A stretch of 64,000 nt of DNA from Pseudomonadota bacterium (GCA_021782995.1 JAJXUI010000014.1:1-64000), one strand, 5' to 3'; positions 36,900-47,330 are shown, counted from the first letter of the stretch. Notes: a model not told the origin generated them from the letters alone. A program made the numbers and translations.

Positions 36900-38681
36900 C
36901 TAGTGTTTCTTTTTCGGCGCGAGTATGTCGGTAATGGTGCCTTCCGCCATTTCCGCGGCAAAGCATAATGTTTCAGACAGAGTCGGGTGCGGGTGGATCG
37001 TGAGGCCAATGTCTTCCATGTCTGCACCCATTTCCAGCGCAAGCACGCCTTCGGCAATCAGTTCGCCAGCGTTCACGCCGACGATGCCCATACCCAAAAT
37101 TCTGCGAGTCTCCGGATCGAGCAGCACCTTGGTGGCGCCTTCAGGACGCCCCACCGAGCCTGCGCGGCCGGAAGCAGCCCAAGGGAACGAGGCTTTTTCA
37201 TATTTCACGCCCTGCGCCTGTGCCTGCGTTTCGGTGAGGCCCATCCATGCTACTTCGGGGTCGGTGTAGGCGACGGAAGGAATGGTGAGTGGTTCGAAGA
37301 ATGCTTTGTGGCCGGCGATGTTTTCTGCCGCCACTTTGCCTTCATGCACGGCCTTGTGCGCCAGCATCGGGTCGCCCACGATATCGCCGATCGCAAAGAT
37401 GTGCGGCACATTGGTGCGCATCTGTTTATCCACCGGGATGAAGCCGCGCTCGTTCACCACCAGCCCTGCGGCTTCGGCGTTGATCTCGCGGCCATTCGGG
37501 CGGCGGCCCACTGCCATCAGCACTTTGTCATACAGCTGCGGTTCGGCGGGTGCCTGTTCGCCTTCAAAGCTGACCAGCAGGCCTTCCTTCTTCGCTTCAA
37601 TTTTTGTGACCTTGGTCTTCAGCATGATGGATTCATAGCGCTTGGCGATGCGGGTGTGCAGCGGCTTCACCATGTCCTTGTCGGCGCCCGGCATCAGCTG
37701 GTCCATCAGTTCGACCACGCTGATTTTCGCGCCCAGTGCGTCATATACGGTGGCCATTTCCAGGCCGATGATGCCGCCGCCGATGACCAGCATGCGTTTC
37801 GGCACATTCTCCAGTGCCAGCGCGCCGGTGGAATCGATGATGCGCGTGTCGTCATAGGGGAAGTCCGGAATGCGCGCAACACTGCTGCCCGCAGCGACGA
37901 TGCAGTTGTCGAAGCTCACGGTCTTTTTGCCTTCGGCGGTTTCAACTTCAAGTGTATTTGCCGACGCGAATTTGGCAACACCCTGTACCACCTGTACCTT
38001 GCGCTGCTTGGCGAGGCCGGCGAGGCCCACGGTGGATTTCGAGATGACGCTCTCTTTCCACGCGCGGACGCCGTTGATGTCGATCTTTGGCTTTCCAAAA
38101 GTTACACCGTGGTGGCCGACTTCCTCCGCCTCGGTGATGACTTTCGCCACATGCAGCAATGCCTTGGAGGGGATGCAACCTACATTCAGGCACACGCCGC
38201 CGAGCGAGGCGTGCTTTTCAATGAGGACAACCTGTTTACCCAGGTCGGCCGCGCGAAATGCTGCGGTATAACCGCCGGGGCCGGCGCCGAGCACGACGAC
38301 TTCGGCATGGATGTCGCCCTTGGTAAAGGATTGAGGATTGGGGATTGAGGATTGAGCAGGTGATGGCGCAGGGGCAGGCGCAGGCTGCGCTGCGGCAGGT
38401 GCTGCGGTTTTTGCTAAATCCTCAGTCCTGGATACTGAATCCTGACTTTCCAGCGTCAGGATCACGCTGCCCTGGCTGACCTTGTCGCCCATCTTGATCT
38501 TGAGTTCCTTGACCACTCCGGCTTGCGGGCTGGGCACATCCATCGTGGCCTTGTCGGTTTCCAGCGTGATCAGCGCCTGTTCGGCAGCGACGGTTTCACC
38601 GACTTTGACCAGCACTTCGATGATGGGCACGTCGGTGAAATTGCCGATGTCGGGAACCTTGATGTCGATGGTTTTGCTCAT
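36900..38681 (-). CDS. lpdA: dihydrolipoamide dehydrogenase with N-terminal lipoyl domain
   Basis: Reoxidises lipoamide in 2-oxoacid dehydrogenase complexes. An N-terminal lipoyl domain (~1-80, lipoylated Lys in ETDKATMDV) is joined by an Ala/Pro/Ser linker to the FAD enzyme ([13 protein letters not shown], redox disulfide [15 protein letters not shown]-terminal HPHPTLSE). The linker residues SSIPNPQS are encoded by a GATTGAG heptamer array, and a degenerate array lies nearby. 593 aa. No aceE or aceF gene is adjacent. Confidence 0.95.
   Translation of the reverse strand: MSKTIDIKVPDIGNFTDVPIIEVLVKVGETVAAEQALITLETDKATMDVPSPQAGVVKELKIKMGDKVSQGSVILTLESQDSVSRTEDLAKTAAPAAAQPAPAPAPSPAQSSIPNPQSFTKGDIHAEVVVLGAGPGGYTAAFRAADLGKQVVLIEKHASLGGVCLNVGCIPSKALLHVAKVITEAEEVGHHGVTFGKPKIDINGVRAWKESVISKSTVGLAGLAKQRKVQVVQGVAKFASANTLEVETAEGKKTVSFDNCIVAAGSSVARIPDFPYDDTRIIDSTGALALENVPKRMLVIGGGIIGLEMATVYDALGAKISVVELMDQLMPGADKDMVKPLHTRIAKRYESIMLKTKVTKIEAKKEGLLVSFEGEQAPAEPQLYDKVLMAVGRRPNGREINAEAAGLVVNERGFIPVDKQMRTNVPHIFAIGDIVGDPMLAHKAVHEGKVAAENIAGHKAFFEPLTIPSVAYTDPEVAWMGLTETQAQAQGVKYEKASFPWAASGRAGSVGRPEGATKVLLDPETRRILGMGIVGVNAGELIAEGVLALEMGADMEDIGLTIHPHPTLSETLCFAAEMAEGTITDILAPKKKH
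38329..38356 (+). repeat. four-unit GATTGAG heptamer array within lpdA
   Basis: Four consecutive 7-mers, GATTGAG, GATTGGG, GATTGAG, GATTGAG, encode part of the LpdA interdomain linker on the minus strand. A decayed array with period-7 CT spacing follows at 38421-38448 (CTCAGTC CTGGATA CTGAATC). Confidence 0.9.
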
Positions 38682-38725
38682 GTGTATTCCTAATATTATG
38701 ATTATATTATATTATTTTCGTAAGT

Positions 38726-39985
38726 TTATTTTCTGACCTGGCCGTTGCCGAGCACGATGTATTTCTGCGAGGTGAGACCCTCCAGCCCAACCGGGCCGCG
38801 CGCATGAATCTTGTCGGTGGAAATGCCGATCTCCGCACCCAAGCCATATTCAAAGCCATCGGCAAAGCGGGTGGAGGCATTCACCATCACGCTGCTGGAA
38901 TCGACTTCGCGCAGGAAGCGCATGGCCCTGGTGTAGTTCTCGGTGACGATGGCATCGGTGTGTTGCGAACCGTAGCGGGCAATGTGATCAATCGCAGCAT
39001 CCATATCCGGCACCACGCGCACACTGAGAATGGCGGCAAGGTATTCGGTGCTCCAGTCCTCTTCAGTGGCTGCTTTCATTTCCTTCACGAGTTTGCGCGA
39101 GGCCTCGTCGCCGCGCAGCTCCACGCCCTTGTCGAGGTAGATCTTGCAAAGGCGCGGCAGCACCTTGTCGGCCACACCCTGTGCAACCAGAAGCGATTCC
39201 ATCGCATTACATACGCCATAGCGATGGGTCTTGGCATTGTCGGCTATGGTGATGGCTTTTTCGAGGTCGGCTTCGTCATCGATGTACACATGGCACACGC
39301 CATGCAGGTGCTTGATCACCGGCACGCGCGCATCGGCGGAGACGCGCTCGATCAGGCTCTTGCCGCCGCGCGGCACGATCACATCGACATAATCCTTCAT
39401 CGTGATCAGTTCGCCCACTGCGGCGCGGTCGGTGGTGTTGATCACCTGCACCGCATCTTGCGGCAGGCCGGCCGCTTTCAACCCTGCATGCACGCAGGCG
39501 GCAATCGCCTGGTTGGAATGGATCGATTCCGAGCCGCCGCGCAGGATGGCAGCGTTACCGGACTTGATGCACAGGCCGGCAGCGTCGGCCGTCACATTCG
39601 GGCGCGACTCGTAAATGATGCCGATCACGCCCAGCGGCACGCGCATCTTGCCCACCTGGATGCCGGAGGGGCGGTATTTCATGTCGGAGATTTCGCCGAT
39701 CAGGTCCGGCAATGCGGCGATCTGGCGCAGGCCTTCGGCCATGCCGCTGATTACCTTGTCGGACAGCGTCAGACGGTCCAGCGAAGCAGCGTCAAGGCCA
39801 TTGGCGCGCGCATGTTCGAGGTCCTGCTTGTTGGCAGTTTTCAAGGTGGCGGCATTGTCGAGCAAGGCCTGCGCCATCGCTTCCAGCGCCTTGTTCTTGG
39901 CGTTGGTGTCGGCGGTTGCCATCTGCCGCGCAGCGGCGCGGGCCTGCTGGCCGACGGTTTTCATATAAGTCTTGAGGTTTTCCAT
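38726..39985 (-). CDS. proA: gamma-glutamyl phosphate reductase
   Basis: Second step of proline synthesis: reduces gamma-glutamyl phosphate to the semialdehyde. Family features include [18 protein letters not shown]-like text ([20 protein letters not shown]), the catalytic Cys in [13 protein letters not shown] and [12 protein letters not shown] use ATG 39985 ([12 protein letters not shown], 419 aa); the longer ORF extends into the divergent trpC promoter region. proB is not adjacent. Confidence 0.95.
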   Translation of the reverse strand: MENLKTYMKTVGQQARAAARQMATADTNAKNKALEAMAQALLDNAATLKTANKQDLEHARANGLDAASLDRLTLSDKVISGMAEGLRQIAALPDLIGEISDMKYRPSGIQVGKMRVPLGVIGIIYESRPNVTADAAGLCIKSGNAAILRGGSESIHSNQAIAACVHAGLKAAGLPQDAVQVINTTDRAAVGELITMKDYVDVIVPRGGKSLIERVSADARVPVIKHLHGVCHVYIDDEADLEKAITIADNAKTHRYGVCNAMESLLVAQGVADKVLPRLCKIYLDKGVELRGDEASRKLVKEMKAATEEDWSTEYLAAILSVRVVPDMDAAIDHIARYGSQHTDAIVTENYTRAMRFLREVDSSSVMVNASTRFADGFEYGLGAEIGISTDKIHARGPVGLEGLTSQKYIVLGNGQVRK

Positions 39986-40091
39986 CGCAAATCTCTTAAA
40001 TCTCATTATCCCGGGACATTCTCCGGGGGAAGTCGTGCATTTTACCGCATTCAGGATGATAAAATACGTCCCTTCAACGCAAGAGCCTGAT

Positions 40092-40883
40092 ATGTCTGAC
40101 ATCCTGAAAAAAATAAATGCAGTAAAAGCTGAAGAAGTGGCTGCGGCCGTGAAACTGAAGCCCTTGGCACAGATGCGCAATGAAGCTGAAAAAACCGGTG
40201 GTCAGCGAGATTTTGTCGGGGCCATCCGCAGCAAGATTGCCGCCGGCAAGCCCGCCGTGATTGCCGAAATCAAGAAGGCTAGCCCGAGCAAGGGGATATT
40301 GCGCGAATATTTTGTGCCGGCCGAGATTGCCACCAGTTATGCCGAGCATGGCGCGGCCTGCCTATCCGTGCTGACTGACGAGCAGTTTTTCCAGGGCAGC
40401 GCCGAATACCTGAAGCAGGCGCGTACTGCTTGTGCATTGCCAGTGTTGCGCAAGGATTTCATGGTGGATCCGTACCAGATCTACCAGGCGCGGGCGATGG
40501 GCGCGGATGCCATCCTGCTGATAGCGGCATCCTTATCGCTGAGCCAGATGCAGGAGTTCGAGGCGATTGCGCACGGCTTGGGCATGGCGGTGCTGGTAGA
40601 AGTGCACGATGCGGCAGAGTTTGAACAGGCCGTGCAGCTCAAGACGCCATTGCTGGGGATCAACAACCGCAACCTGCGCACGTTTGAAGTGACGCTGCAG
40701 ACCACACTGGACCTGTTATCGCAAATTCCCGCTGACAAGATTGTGGTCACCGAAAGCGGCATTCTCAAGCCGGAAGATGTCACGCTGATGCGTGGACGCG
40801 ATGTCCATGCTTTTCTGGTGGGCGAGGCGTTCATGCGCGCCGCTGATCCGGGGGCGGAATTGTCAAAACTGTTTGCTATTTGA
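40092..40883 (+). CDS. trpC: indole-3-glycerol phosphate synthase
   Basis: Tryptophan pathway enzyme closing the indole ring. The protein begins [16 protein letters not shown] and carries the catalytic [29 protein letters not shown] and [14 protein letters not shown] motifs of the TIM barrel; the C-terminal ESGI motif binds phosphate. At 263 aa it is monofunctional, with no TrpF fusion. No other trp gene is adjacent in this window. Start 40092 is preferred to 39972, which would overlap proA. Confidence 0.96.
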   Translation: MSDILKKINAVKAEEVAAAVKLKPLAQMRNEAEKTGGQRDFVGAIRSKIAAGKPAVIAEIKKASPSKGILREYFVPAEIATSYAEHGAACLSVLTDEQFFQGSAEYLKQARTACALPVLRKDFMVDPYQIYQARAMGADAILLIAASLSLSQMQEFEAIAHGLGMAVLVEVHDAAEFEQAVQLKTPLLGINNRNLRTFEVTLQTTLDLLSQIPADKIVVTESGILKPEDVTLMRGRDVHAFLVGEAFMRAADPGAELSKLFAI

Positions 40884-41077
40884 AATTTTGTGCCAGGTTT
40901 GCCAGATATTTTCATCAAGCATTTCATGCAACTATTAGAAAATAATGATTTGTTAATATTTCTGTAACATTCCTTTTGCATACTTCGCCGCAGATTTCCA
41001 TTCAGGAAGTTTGTAGGAGAGGGGTCACTCAACACGGCCGCCTTCAATATTATTCAAATATCTAAGGATGAAGAACT

Positions 41078-42124
41078 ATGCAAAAGAAACTTATCGCTCT
41101 GGCAATCGCTTCCGCTTTTGCTGCTCCCGCATTTGCTGATACCACTGTTTACGGTGTTGTTGACGCTACTGTAGCCAGCATGTCTGGTTCCGGTAACAAA
41201 AGTGATGTATCCGTCTGGACCGATGGCCTGGCCGGCTCACGTCTGGGTGTTAAGGCATCTGAAGATATCGGTAACGGCATGAAAGCTGGTGCAGTTCTGG
41301 AATATAAAGCGCCTCTGGTTGATGGTACAGGCGTTACTGCAGCACGTCAGACCCTGGTGTCTATTGAAGGTGGTTTTGGTAAAGTGGCAGCAGGTTACCT
41401 GCAAACAACCGGCTATGATTTCAGCCGCTTCGATCCAACCAATGGTTCGATGATCACTCCACTGGGCAACATCACCGGCAAATACAACTTCATGATCGGT
41501 AACAGTGCTTCCCTGAAGCGCATTGCACGCGCTGTTTCTTATGCTTCTCCTGATATGGGCGGATTCAACATCGTTGTGAACTATTCTGGTTCCTATGATG
41601 GCAAAACTGATGTTGCTGTTGCTGATAGTGCTGCGTCCACCAAGACTCCGGTGTACATGGTTTCTGCCAACTATGCCAACGGCCCCCTGGCTGCAGCAGT
41701 TGTTTACGCAAACAAGACAGTTTCTGCAACTTCTGTAAAGACAACCGAGACAGCGATCGGCGCTTCCTATGACCTGGGCGTTGCAACTTTGTCCGCAACT
41801 TACCAGACCAACAAGGTTGACACCAATGCTGATTCCGATACAGCGATGTCTGTGAGCGCAGCTGCTCCATTTGGCGCAAGCAAGGTTATCCTGACTTACG
41901 CCAAGGGCACCATGACAGCCCAGGGTGCTGACAAGGATGCATCCGGTTACACACTGGCATGGTTGAACAGCCTGTCCAAGACCACTACCCTGTATGCTGC
42001 ATTCAGCGGTATGACCCAAGGTTCTGCCAGCACCACATACAGTGTTGCCAACAACAGCCTGACAGCCCTGTCAGCAGGTGCGAGCTCCAATATGGTTGCG
42101 CTGGGCTTGAACAAAAAGTTCTGA
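41078..42124 (+). CDS. outer-membrane porin
   Basis: Betaproteobacterial general porin of the OmpC-like 16-stranded family. Signal peptide ends AAPAFA before DTTVYGVVDA; the barrel includes GSRLGVKASEDIGNGMKAGAVLEY, typical of the family, and ends GLNKKF with terminal Phe. AAGGATGAAG provides the ribosome binding site. A related porin gene follows in tandem. An AT-rich 190-bp region upstream probably holds its promoter. Confidence 0.95.
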   Translation: MQKKLIALAIASAFAAPAFADTTVYGVVDATVASMSGSGNKSDVSVWTDGLAGSRLGVKASEDIGNGMKAGAVLEYKAPLVDGTGVTAARQTLVSIEGGFGKVAAGYLQTTGYDFSRFDPTNGSMITPLGNITGKYNFMIGNSASLKRIARAVSYASPDMGGFNIVVNYSGSYDGKTDVAVADSAASTKTPVYMVSANYANGPLAAAVVYANKTVSATSVKTTETAIGASYDLGVATLSATYQTNKVDTNADSDTAMSVSAAAPFGASKVILTYAKGTMTAQGADKDASGYTLAWLNSLSKTTTLYAAFSGMTQGSASTTYSVANNSLTALSAGASSNMVALGLNKKF

Positions 42125-42195
42125 TATTTCTGAATGTTAAGGAAAAGCTGTTGATATAAATCCGGTGCAATCTGCCGGGTTAGGTCACAACGGAG

Positions 42196-42220
42196 AAAAG
42201 CCGCCTTTGGGCGGCTTTTT
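42196..42220 (+). terminator. intrinsic terminator after first porin
   Basis: AAAAGCCGCC pairs perfectly with GGCGGCTTTT around a TTTG loop, followed by a T-run. It separates the two porin genes, so the second should have its own promoter. Confidence 0.9.
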
Positions 42221-42486
42221 GTTGGGCCATACTTATAGTGTTGCAATTGCTAGTGTGAAAAGATTATTTCAGTTTTATCTATATTAAACAATAATTTAAT
42301 ATATTTCTAATATAGCTATGGTAGGTGGGGTGTTGCAAAAATGATACGTTTATTGCGGTTTTTCCTGCTTCCAGCTTGTCTCACTCTCCTACCTTCGTGC
42401 AGAATTGCCCCGAATTTCCACACAGGGAATTTTAAGAAGGCGTGGCAGAACAACGTCACAATTCATATTTTCAAGGAGAGTTACAC
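42221..42486 (+). other. AT-rich intergenic region before second porin
   Basis: Part of a ~360-bp gap. It holds a very AT-rich stretch (~42265-42325) and no convincing gene; the ORF 42341-42556 overlaps the porin start. No consensus promoter is clear. Just before the ribosome binding site, TTTCCACACAGGGAAT resembles a sequence in the first porin leader. Confidence 0.4.
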
Positions 42487-43572
42487 ATGCAAAAGAAAAT
42501 TATCGCTCTGGCTATCGCCTCTGCTTTCGCAGCTCCAGTTGCAATGGCTGACGTAACTATGTACGGCACCATGGACGGTGGTTTCCGTCATCAGACAAAT
42601 GACGATCCAGCTAAAGGCACGACTGACTCCATGCAGATGGGCCAGTACAACACAGCCCGTTTCGGCCTGAAGTCTGTTGAAGACATGGGCGATGGCATGA
42701 AAACTACCGTTGTTCTGGAAACCAGCTATGCTCCTGGTGGAATTGGTGCAAACTCAGCAATGAACAGCACAACTTACGTTAATCCTACAACTGGTGCATC
42801 TGCAACAGGCCCTAACTTGGCAACTAACAACCCGTTCGGTCTGCTGTTTGACCGCCAGGCAACTCTGGGCGTTAGCGGTGGTTTTGGTTCTGTTGAAATG
42901 GGCTGGAACTACACAACTTCCTTCAAGACTATCGCTACTTATGATCCAATGAACTACAAGTGGCTGGGTCAGGCTATGGCGCAAACTTCCGATACACAAG
43001 ATCGCGCTGGCAACGTTGTGTATTCCAACACATTTGGCGATGTAAGTGTGCGTGCTGAGTATGACGTAACAAATGCAACCAAGACATCTCAACCATCAAC
43101 TGGTGCAGGTCGCGCAGTTGGCGTAACTTATGCTTCCGGTGCGATCAACGCAGGTGTTGCATATTCTGCACAGGAAGCGAGCGCAGCTGGCTTGGCTTAT
43201 GATGACTCCATGACACATGTAACAGCTGGTGCTGGCTACAAGTTTGGCGATGCAAAAGTAAGCGTTGGTTATGCCAAGAAAGCAACCAAAACTGCTGCTA
43301 ACGACAACACATCCACAAACATGTGGCTGGGTGGCAGCTTCAAGGCAACTGGCGCTGTGAACGTTTCTGCAGCTTACTACAACCGTGTAACTAACACTGG
43401 TGCTGCTAACGCTCTGGACAACACAACAAAAGTGATGATCGTAGGTGCTACTTATGACCTGTCCAAGAAAACTCAGATGTATGTATCGTTCGACAAGACA
43501 ACATTGAGCGTTGATGGCTCTGCTGATGTTGTAACAAACGGTTCTACAATTGGTGTTTCCACAGTCTTCTAA
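42487..43572 (+). CDS. outer-membrane porin
   Basis: Second tandem porin with nearly the same signal peptide (MQKKIIALAIASAFAAPVAMA) and the family text FGLKSVEDMGDGMKTTVVLE, ending STVF with terminal Phe. 361 aa from ATG 42487, preceded by AAGGAGA. Codon use is skewed towards ACA, ACT and GTA compared with other genes here, as often found in very highly expressed or lower-GC genes. Divergence from the first porin suggests different loop specificity. Confidence 0.95.
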   Translation: MQKKIIALAIASAFAAPVAMADVTMYGTMDGGFRHQTNDDPAKGTTDSMQMGQYNTARFGLKSVEDMGDGMKTTVVLETSYAPGGIGANSAMNSTTYVNPTTGASATGPNLATNNPFGLLFDRQATLGVSGGFGSVEMGWNYTTSFKTIATYDPMNYKWLGQAMAQTSDTQDRAGNVVYSNTFGDVSVRAEYDVTNATKTSQPSTGAGRAVGVTYASGAINAGVAYSAQEASAAGLAYDDSMTHVTAGAGYKFGDAKVSVGYAKKATKTAANDNTSTNMWLGGSFKATGAVNVSAAYYNRVTNTGAANALDNTTKVMIVGATYDLSKKTQMYVSFDKTTLSVDGSADVVTNGSTIGVSTVF

Positions 43573-43614
43573 TTTGCCGCAGGGGTAACCCTGCTGTGAT
43601 TGAAGTCTGAAATG

Positions 43615-43645
43615 AAACGGGCTCCTTCGGGAGCCCGTTTTTTTT
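43615..43645 (+). terminator. UUCG-loop intrinsic terminator after second porin
   Basis: AAACGGGCTCC and GGAGCCCGTTT form an 11-bp stem capped by the very stable TTCG tetraloop, followed by eight T. Confidence 0.93.
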
Positions 43646-43678
43646 GTGCGAAATTCCTGGGATCCTGTTAAGTTCCCG

Positions 43679-44830
43679 TTAGAGGTGACGGGACATATCA
43701 CCCTGCAGGAAATTCTTCAGAGGTTGATCCATGCCTTTACCCAAGGCGATGACCTTGAACAGTTCACCCATTTCAGCCGGGCTGGTCAGCTTCTGGATTT
43801 GCGATGAAAGCGGCAGGTATGCTGCCGGATCATCTGGCGAAATATCGCGAATCAATTCTGCAATGCCACCATTGATTAAAAAATGTGCCTGTGAGGTATA
43901 GCCCAGCAGGTTTGCGCCATGATCGATTGCACTTTCCGCAATGGCGGTGAAATCGACATGTGCGGTGATGTCCTGCAAACCGGGCAGAAAAAATGGGTCA
44001 TCATGTGCGAAATGGCGATAGTGGCACATCAAGGTGCCCTGCATGCGTTGAGGATGGTAAAACTCGCGCGCGCCAAAACCGTAGTCGATGAACAGCAAAG
44101 CGCCCTGTCGCAGGCGATCACACAAGCTTGCAACCAGGCCGCGGGATGCGGGGGATATTTCACTGCAATAACCATCGGGAACGCTTATCTGCTGGGCAAG
44201 CTGGCGCAAAGGGGAATCTTCCAGCAATTTGTCTTGCCAATTGAATTGGCTTCCTGTCAGTACAACTCCGCGTTCAAAAATTTGTTGATTCGCCCAGCAA
44301 ACCAGATGTACGGGCAATGCATCCAGCACCTCATTACCGAAGACAGCCCCGGAAATATTTTCCGGCAGTACATCCAGCCACCTGATGCGGGAATACAGTC
44401 GGGGGAGGCTGGTGTGCAATAAGTGCTGCTGGCGTTCACGCAGGTCTGCACTGACTTCAAGAATGGAATAAGTGTTGGGCAGCTGGTCGATATTATCAAG
44501 CTCTGTCAGGATATCCAGTGCGAGTTTGCCGCTGCCCGCACCGAGTTCCAGGATATGCGGCTGACTTGCAGACATGATTTCGCTCAATTGCCGCGCCAAG
44601 GTACGTCCGAACAGGCTCGATATTTCGGGGGCTGTGGTGAAATCTCCGCTACTGCCGAATTTGCGTGCACCTGCTGCGTAATAGCCGAGGCCGGGTGCAT
44701 AGAGCGCAAGTTCCATAAAGCGGGAGAAGGGGATCCAGCCGCCTTGCATGTCGATTTCTGCCCTTATCTGGGCGCACAGCTTGTCGCTGTGCTGTCGGGC
44801 ATCTTCTGAAGGAGGGGGAAGTGAGGCCAT
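43679..44830 (-). CDS. MidA/NDUFAF7-family SAM-dependent methyltransferase
   Basis: Predicted class I methyltransferase of the DUF185/MidA family. The signature GLGYYAAGARKFGSSGDFTTAPEIS and the SAM motif ILELGAGSGKLALDIL are clear, followed by GNEVLDALPVHLV and LFIDYGFGAREFYHP. The mitochondrial relative NDUFAF7 methylates a complex I subunit; the bacterial substrate is not established. It diverges from the pteridine reductase gene. Confidence 0.9.
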   Translation of the reverse strand: MASLPPPSEDARQHSDKLCAQIRAEIDMQGGWIPFSRFMELALYAPGLGYYAAGARKFGSSGDFTTAPEISSLFGRTLARQLSEIMSASQPHILELGAGSGKLALDILTELDNIDQLPNTYSILEVSADLRERQQHLLHTSLPRLYSRIRWLDVLPENISGAVFGNEVLDALPVHLVCWANQQIFERGVVLTGSQFNWQDKLLEDSPLRQLAQQISVPDGYCSEISPASRGLVASLCDRLRQGALLFIDYGFGAREFYHPQRMQGTLMCHYRHFAHDDPFFLPGLQDITAHVDFTAIAESAIDHGANLLGYTSQAHFLINGGIAELIRDISPDDPAAYLPLSSQIQKLTSPAEMGELFKVIALGKGMDQPLKNFLQGDMSRHL

Positions 44831-44894
44831 GGTGCGATTCGGTTAAAATGCTCAAGATTGAAGTGTAATCCAACAAGCTCAAATGGAGAATGGC

Positions 44895-45635
44895 ATGCAA
44901 GGTAAAGCAATTCTGGTGACGGGTGGCGCAAAGCGGGTAGGCGCGTCAATATGCAGGCGATTGCATGCGGCTGGAGCCAATATTGTGCTGCATTATCGTT
45001 CGTCGTCCCAGGATGCAATTGCTTTGCGGGATGAGCTGAATGACGTGCGTGCCAATTCAGTGCTCTGTGTGCAGGCTAACCTGCTGGACCTGCATGACTT
45101 GCCCGGGCTGGTGCAGGCAGGGATAAGGCATTTCGGCAGGCTGGATGGCATCGTGAACAATGCTTCAAGTTTCTATGCGACCCCGCTGGATGCCGTGGAT
45201 GATGCGCAATGGACGGATTTGCTGGGTACCAATCTGAAAGCGCCATTATTTCTCGCCAAAGCCGCGGCGGATGAACTGCGCAAGCAGAAGGGGGCGATCG
45301 TGAATATTGTCGATATTCATGCCGAGCGTCCGATGCAAGGCCACCTGGTATATAGTGTAGCGAAGGCCGGGCTGGTTGCGCTGACCAAGGGGCTGGCACA
45401 GGAGCTGGGGCCACAGGTGCGCGTGAATGCGGTTGCGCCTGGCGTGATTATCTGGCCTGAGCAAGGTGACTGGGATAGCGAAGAACGCCGCAGGCAGATC
45501 GTTGAGCACACCCTGCTCAAACGCGAAGGCGAGCCGGATGATATTGCGAGGACGGTCGTCTTCCTGATGAACGATGCGCCTTATATCACGGGGCAGGTGA
45601 TTGCGGTGGATGGTGGTAGAAGCGTAAATTTATAA
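44895..45635 (+). CDS. pteridine reductase, FolM-like SDR
   Basis: Short-chain dehydrogenase with the pteridine-reductase cofactor motif TGGAKRVG (TGxxxRxG), where Arg indicates NADPH preference, and the catalytic YSVAKAG (YxxxK). Probably reduces dihydromonapterin or dihydrobiopterin and may have weak dihydrofolate reductase activity. ATG 44895 with GGAG at proper spacing is favoured over 44883. It precedes ttcA. Confidence 0.85.
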   Translation: MQGKAILVTGGAKRVGASICRRLHAAGANIVLHYRSSSQDAIALRDELNDVRANSVLCVQANLLDLHDLPGLVQAGIRHFGRLDGIVNNASSFYATPLDAVDDAQWTDLLGTNLKAPLFLAKAAADELRKQKGAIVNIVDIHAERPMQGHLVYSVAKAGLVALTKGLAQELGPQVRVNAVAPGVIIWPEQGDWDSEERRRQIVEHTLLKREGEPDDIARTVVFLMNDAPYITGQVIAVDGGRSVNL

Positions 45636-45753
45636 TATCTCATTGATTGTATTATTAAATATTTCAAGTGGATGAAAGTGGTAAAATGCACGCCCTTGTT
45701 TGCTAAACCATACCGAGCAGCCTGATGAAATAGCCGCTATCGGTCAACGTATT

Positions 45754-46602
45754 ATGAATTCCATTACCTCCCCCATCCATTTCGAACACCATTCAAATAA
45801 TTTCAACCGACTGCGCGGCCGTCTGGAGCAGCTCACCGGCAAGGCCATTGGCGATTTCAACATGATCGAGGATGGCGACACCGTGATGGTGTGCATGTCG
45901 GGCGGCAAGGACAGCTACACCCTGTTTGAAATCCTGCGCGCGCTGCAGAAGCGCGCGCCGATCAAATTCAAGCTGATTGCGATGAACCTGGACCAGAAGC
46001 AGCCGGGTTTTCCGGACCATGTGCTGCCGGATTATTTCATGTCGCTGGGGGTGGAGTACCACATCGAAACACAGGACACCTATTCCATCGTCAAGGAAAA
46101 AATCCCTGAGGGAAAGACGACCTGTTCATTATGCTCACGCCTGCGCCGCGGCATCATCTACAAGGTCGCCAAGGAATTGGGTGCGAACAAGATCGCGCTG
46201 GGACATCATCGCGACGATATGATCGAGACCTTGTTCCTGAACATGTTCTTTGCCGGCAAGCTGAAAGCGATGCCGCCCAAGCTGGTGACCGACAAGGGGG
46301 ATCATGTGGTGATCCGTCCGCTGGCCTATTGCAATGAGAAGGACATCGCCAGCTTTGCACGCACGATGGAGTTTCCGATTATCCCGTGCAACCTGTGCGG
46401 TTCGCAGGAAAATTTGCAGCGTCAGGCAATCAAGCAGATGCTGCACGAGTGGGAGCGTCAGTATCCGGGACGTTCGCAGACTATCTTTACCTCGATGCAG
46501 AATGTGCGGCCTTCACATCTGCTGGATGGCGAGCTGTTTGATTTCAAATCCATCAAGGTTGGTGATCAAGTGCTTGAAGGCGATATCGCCTTCGATGAGT
46601 AA
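45754..46602 (+). CDS. ttcA: tRNA 2-thiocytidine biosynthesis protein
   Basis: Thiolates C32 of certain tRNAs using a [4Fe-4S] cluster and ATP. The PP-loop is [15 protein letters not shown]; the cluster Cys residues appear in [12 protein letters not shown], with the third conserved Cys region at [14 protein letters not shown]. Length from ATG 45754 is 282 aa, like characterised TtcA. The longer ORF begins with a TTG; neither start has a good ribosome binding site. TAAAAT at 45682 may be its -10. Confidence 0.93.
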   Translation: MNSITSPIHFEHHSNNFNRLRGRLEQLTGKAIGDFNMIEDGDTVMVCMSGGKDSYTLFEILRALQKRAPIKFKLIAMNLDQKQPGFPDHVLPDYFMSLGVEYHIETQDTYSIVKEKIPEGKTTCSLCSRLRRGIIYKVAKELGANKIALGHHRDDMIETLFLNMFFAGKLKAMPPKLVTDKGDHVVIRPLAYCNEKDIASFARTMEFPIIPCNLCGSQENLQRQAIKQMLHEWERQYPGRSQTIFTSMQNVRPSHLLDGELFDFKSIKVGDQVLEGDIAFDE

Positions 46603-46880
46603 TAACTATGCATGCGCAAAGCGCATGCGGCTACAGGTTTTGATTTTTCCCTTTATGAGCCACTGAGTAGCATGGGCTGGTTCGGGGGATTCGGCGAGGA
46701 CTGTCTGAGCACGTGGCCGCAAAGTGGATCGTGCGAGTTCCGCAGCCGCCGGAGCAGCCACGCAACGCAAGGAATCCCGAAGGGATGGCGCATCAGGGTC
46801 GCCTTTTCTTTGGTGACTTTCATTTGGCGAAGCAAAAGAAAGTCACCAGCTGTCGGGCTGCCCCCGACGGTTTTGCGTTA
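46603..46880. repeat. non-coding repeat region with GGTGACTTTC hairpin
   Basis: No credible gene. It contains GGTGACTTTC (46812-46821) inverted as GAAAGTCACC (46838-46847), within the phrase CTTTTCTTTGGTGACTTTC and GGCGAAGCAAAAGAAAG. From memory, this phrase recurs between genes in many betaproteobacteria; I cannot verify it here. Near 46607, GCATGCGCAAAGCGCATGC forms another hairpin. It may be a decayed mobile repeat. Confidence 0.5.
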
Positions 46881-47330
46881 TTAAATTACTGCTACCTTGA
46901 ATATGGCCTTGCGTATCGGTCCATTTCCTACCAGCGGGGCGTGCGCATCCTCGGGGAAGAAGATGCAGAAGTGATCCGGCGGAACCGACACCCATGAAGC
47001 CGGGGCATCATGGAAGAAGCGAATGTCCTTTTCCATGTTGTGTTCGCTGATCGGATTCATGCAATCTGCCAGCGGCTTCCAGCCCATCCTTTCATCTCCG
47101 TCCAGCACCAGCTGGATGTCGATATATTTCTTGTGCGCCTCAAGTTTGGCATGCTCCACCGGTTTGCCCTGTGCATGTTCGATGATGACAAATAGCATTT
47201 CATCTTCAATGGCATAACGCCCCGGTGCGAGTGCATTCAGGTCATTGTTGCGGATGTAATCAAACGCGCGGGCAAACAGCGGATCCAGGGGTGTATAGCG
47301 TTCAGCCTGCGAAAGATTGGCAAGGATCAT
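46881..47330 (-). CDS. YhcH/YjgK/YiaL family protein
   Basis: Single-domain cupin-like protein of the DUF386 family related to EbgC and YiaL, which act on sugars or sialic-acid derivatives in some bacteria. Family features include HKKYIDIQLVLDGDERMGW, a metal-site His region, and PPDHFCIFFPEDAHAP. 149 aa is normal. Its start overlaps the trhP stop (TGATG). Pairing with an RNA hydroxylase gene gives no functional clue. Confidence 0.88.
   Translation of the reverse strand: MILANLSQAERYTPLDPLFARAFDYIRNNDLNALAPGRYAIEDEMLFVIIEHAQGKPVEHAKLEAHKKYIDIQLVLDGDERMGWKPLADCMNPISEHNMEKDIRFFHDAPASWVSVPPDHFCIFFPEDAHAPLVGNGPIRKAIFKVAVI

Noticed and set aside
36987-38348. 453-aa plus-strand ORF opposite lpdA
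   Set aside because: Antisense to a clear lpdA; His/Ala/Arg/Phe-rich composition typical of reverse-strand shadows.
42341-42556. 71-aa ORF with lipoprotein-like start before the second porin
   Set aside because: Overlaps the porin start out of frame, has no ribosome binding site, and its second half reads the porin signal sequence in another frame.
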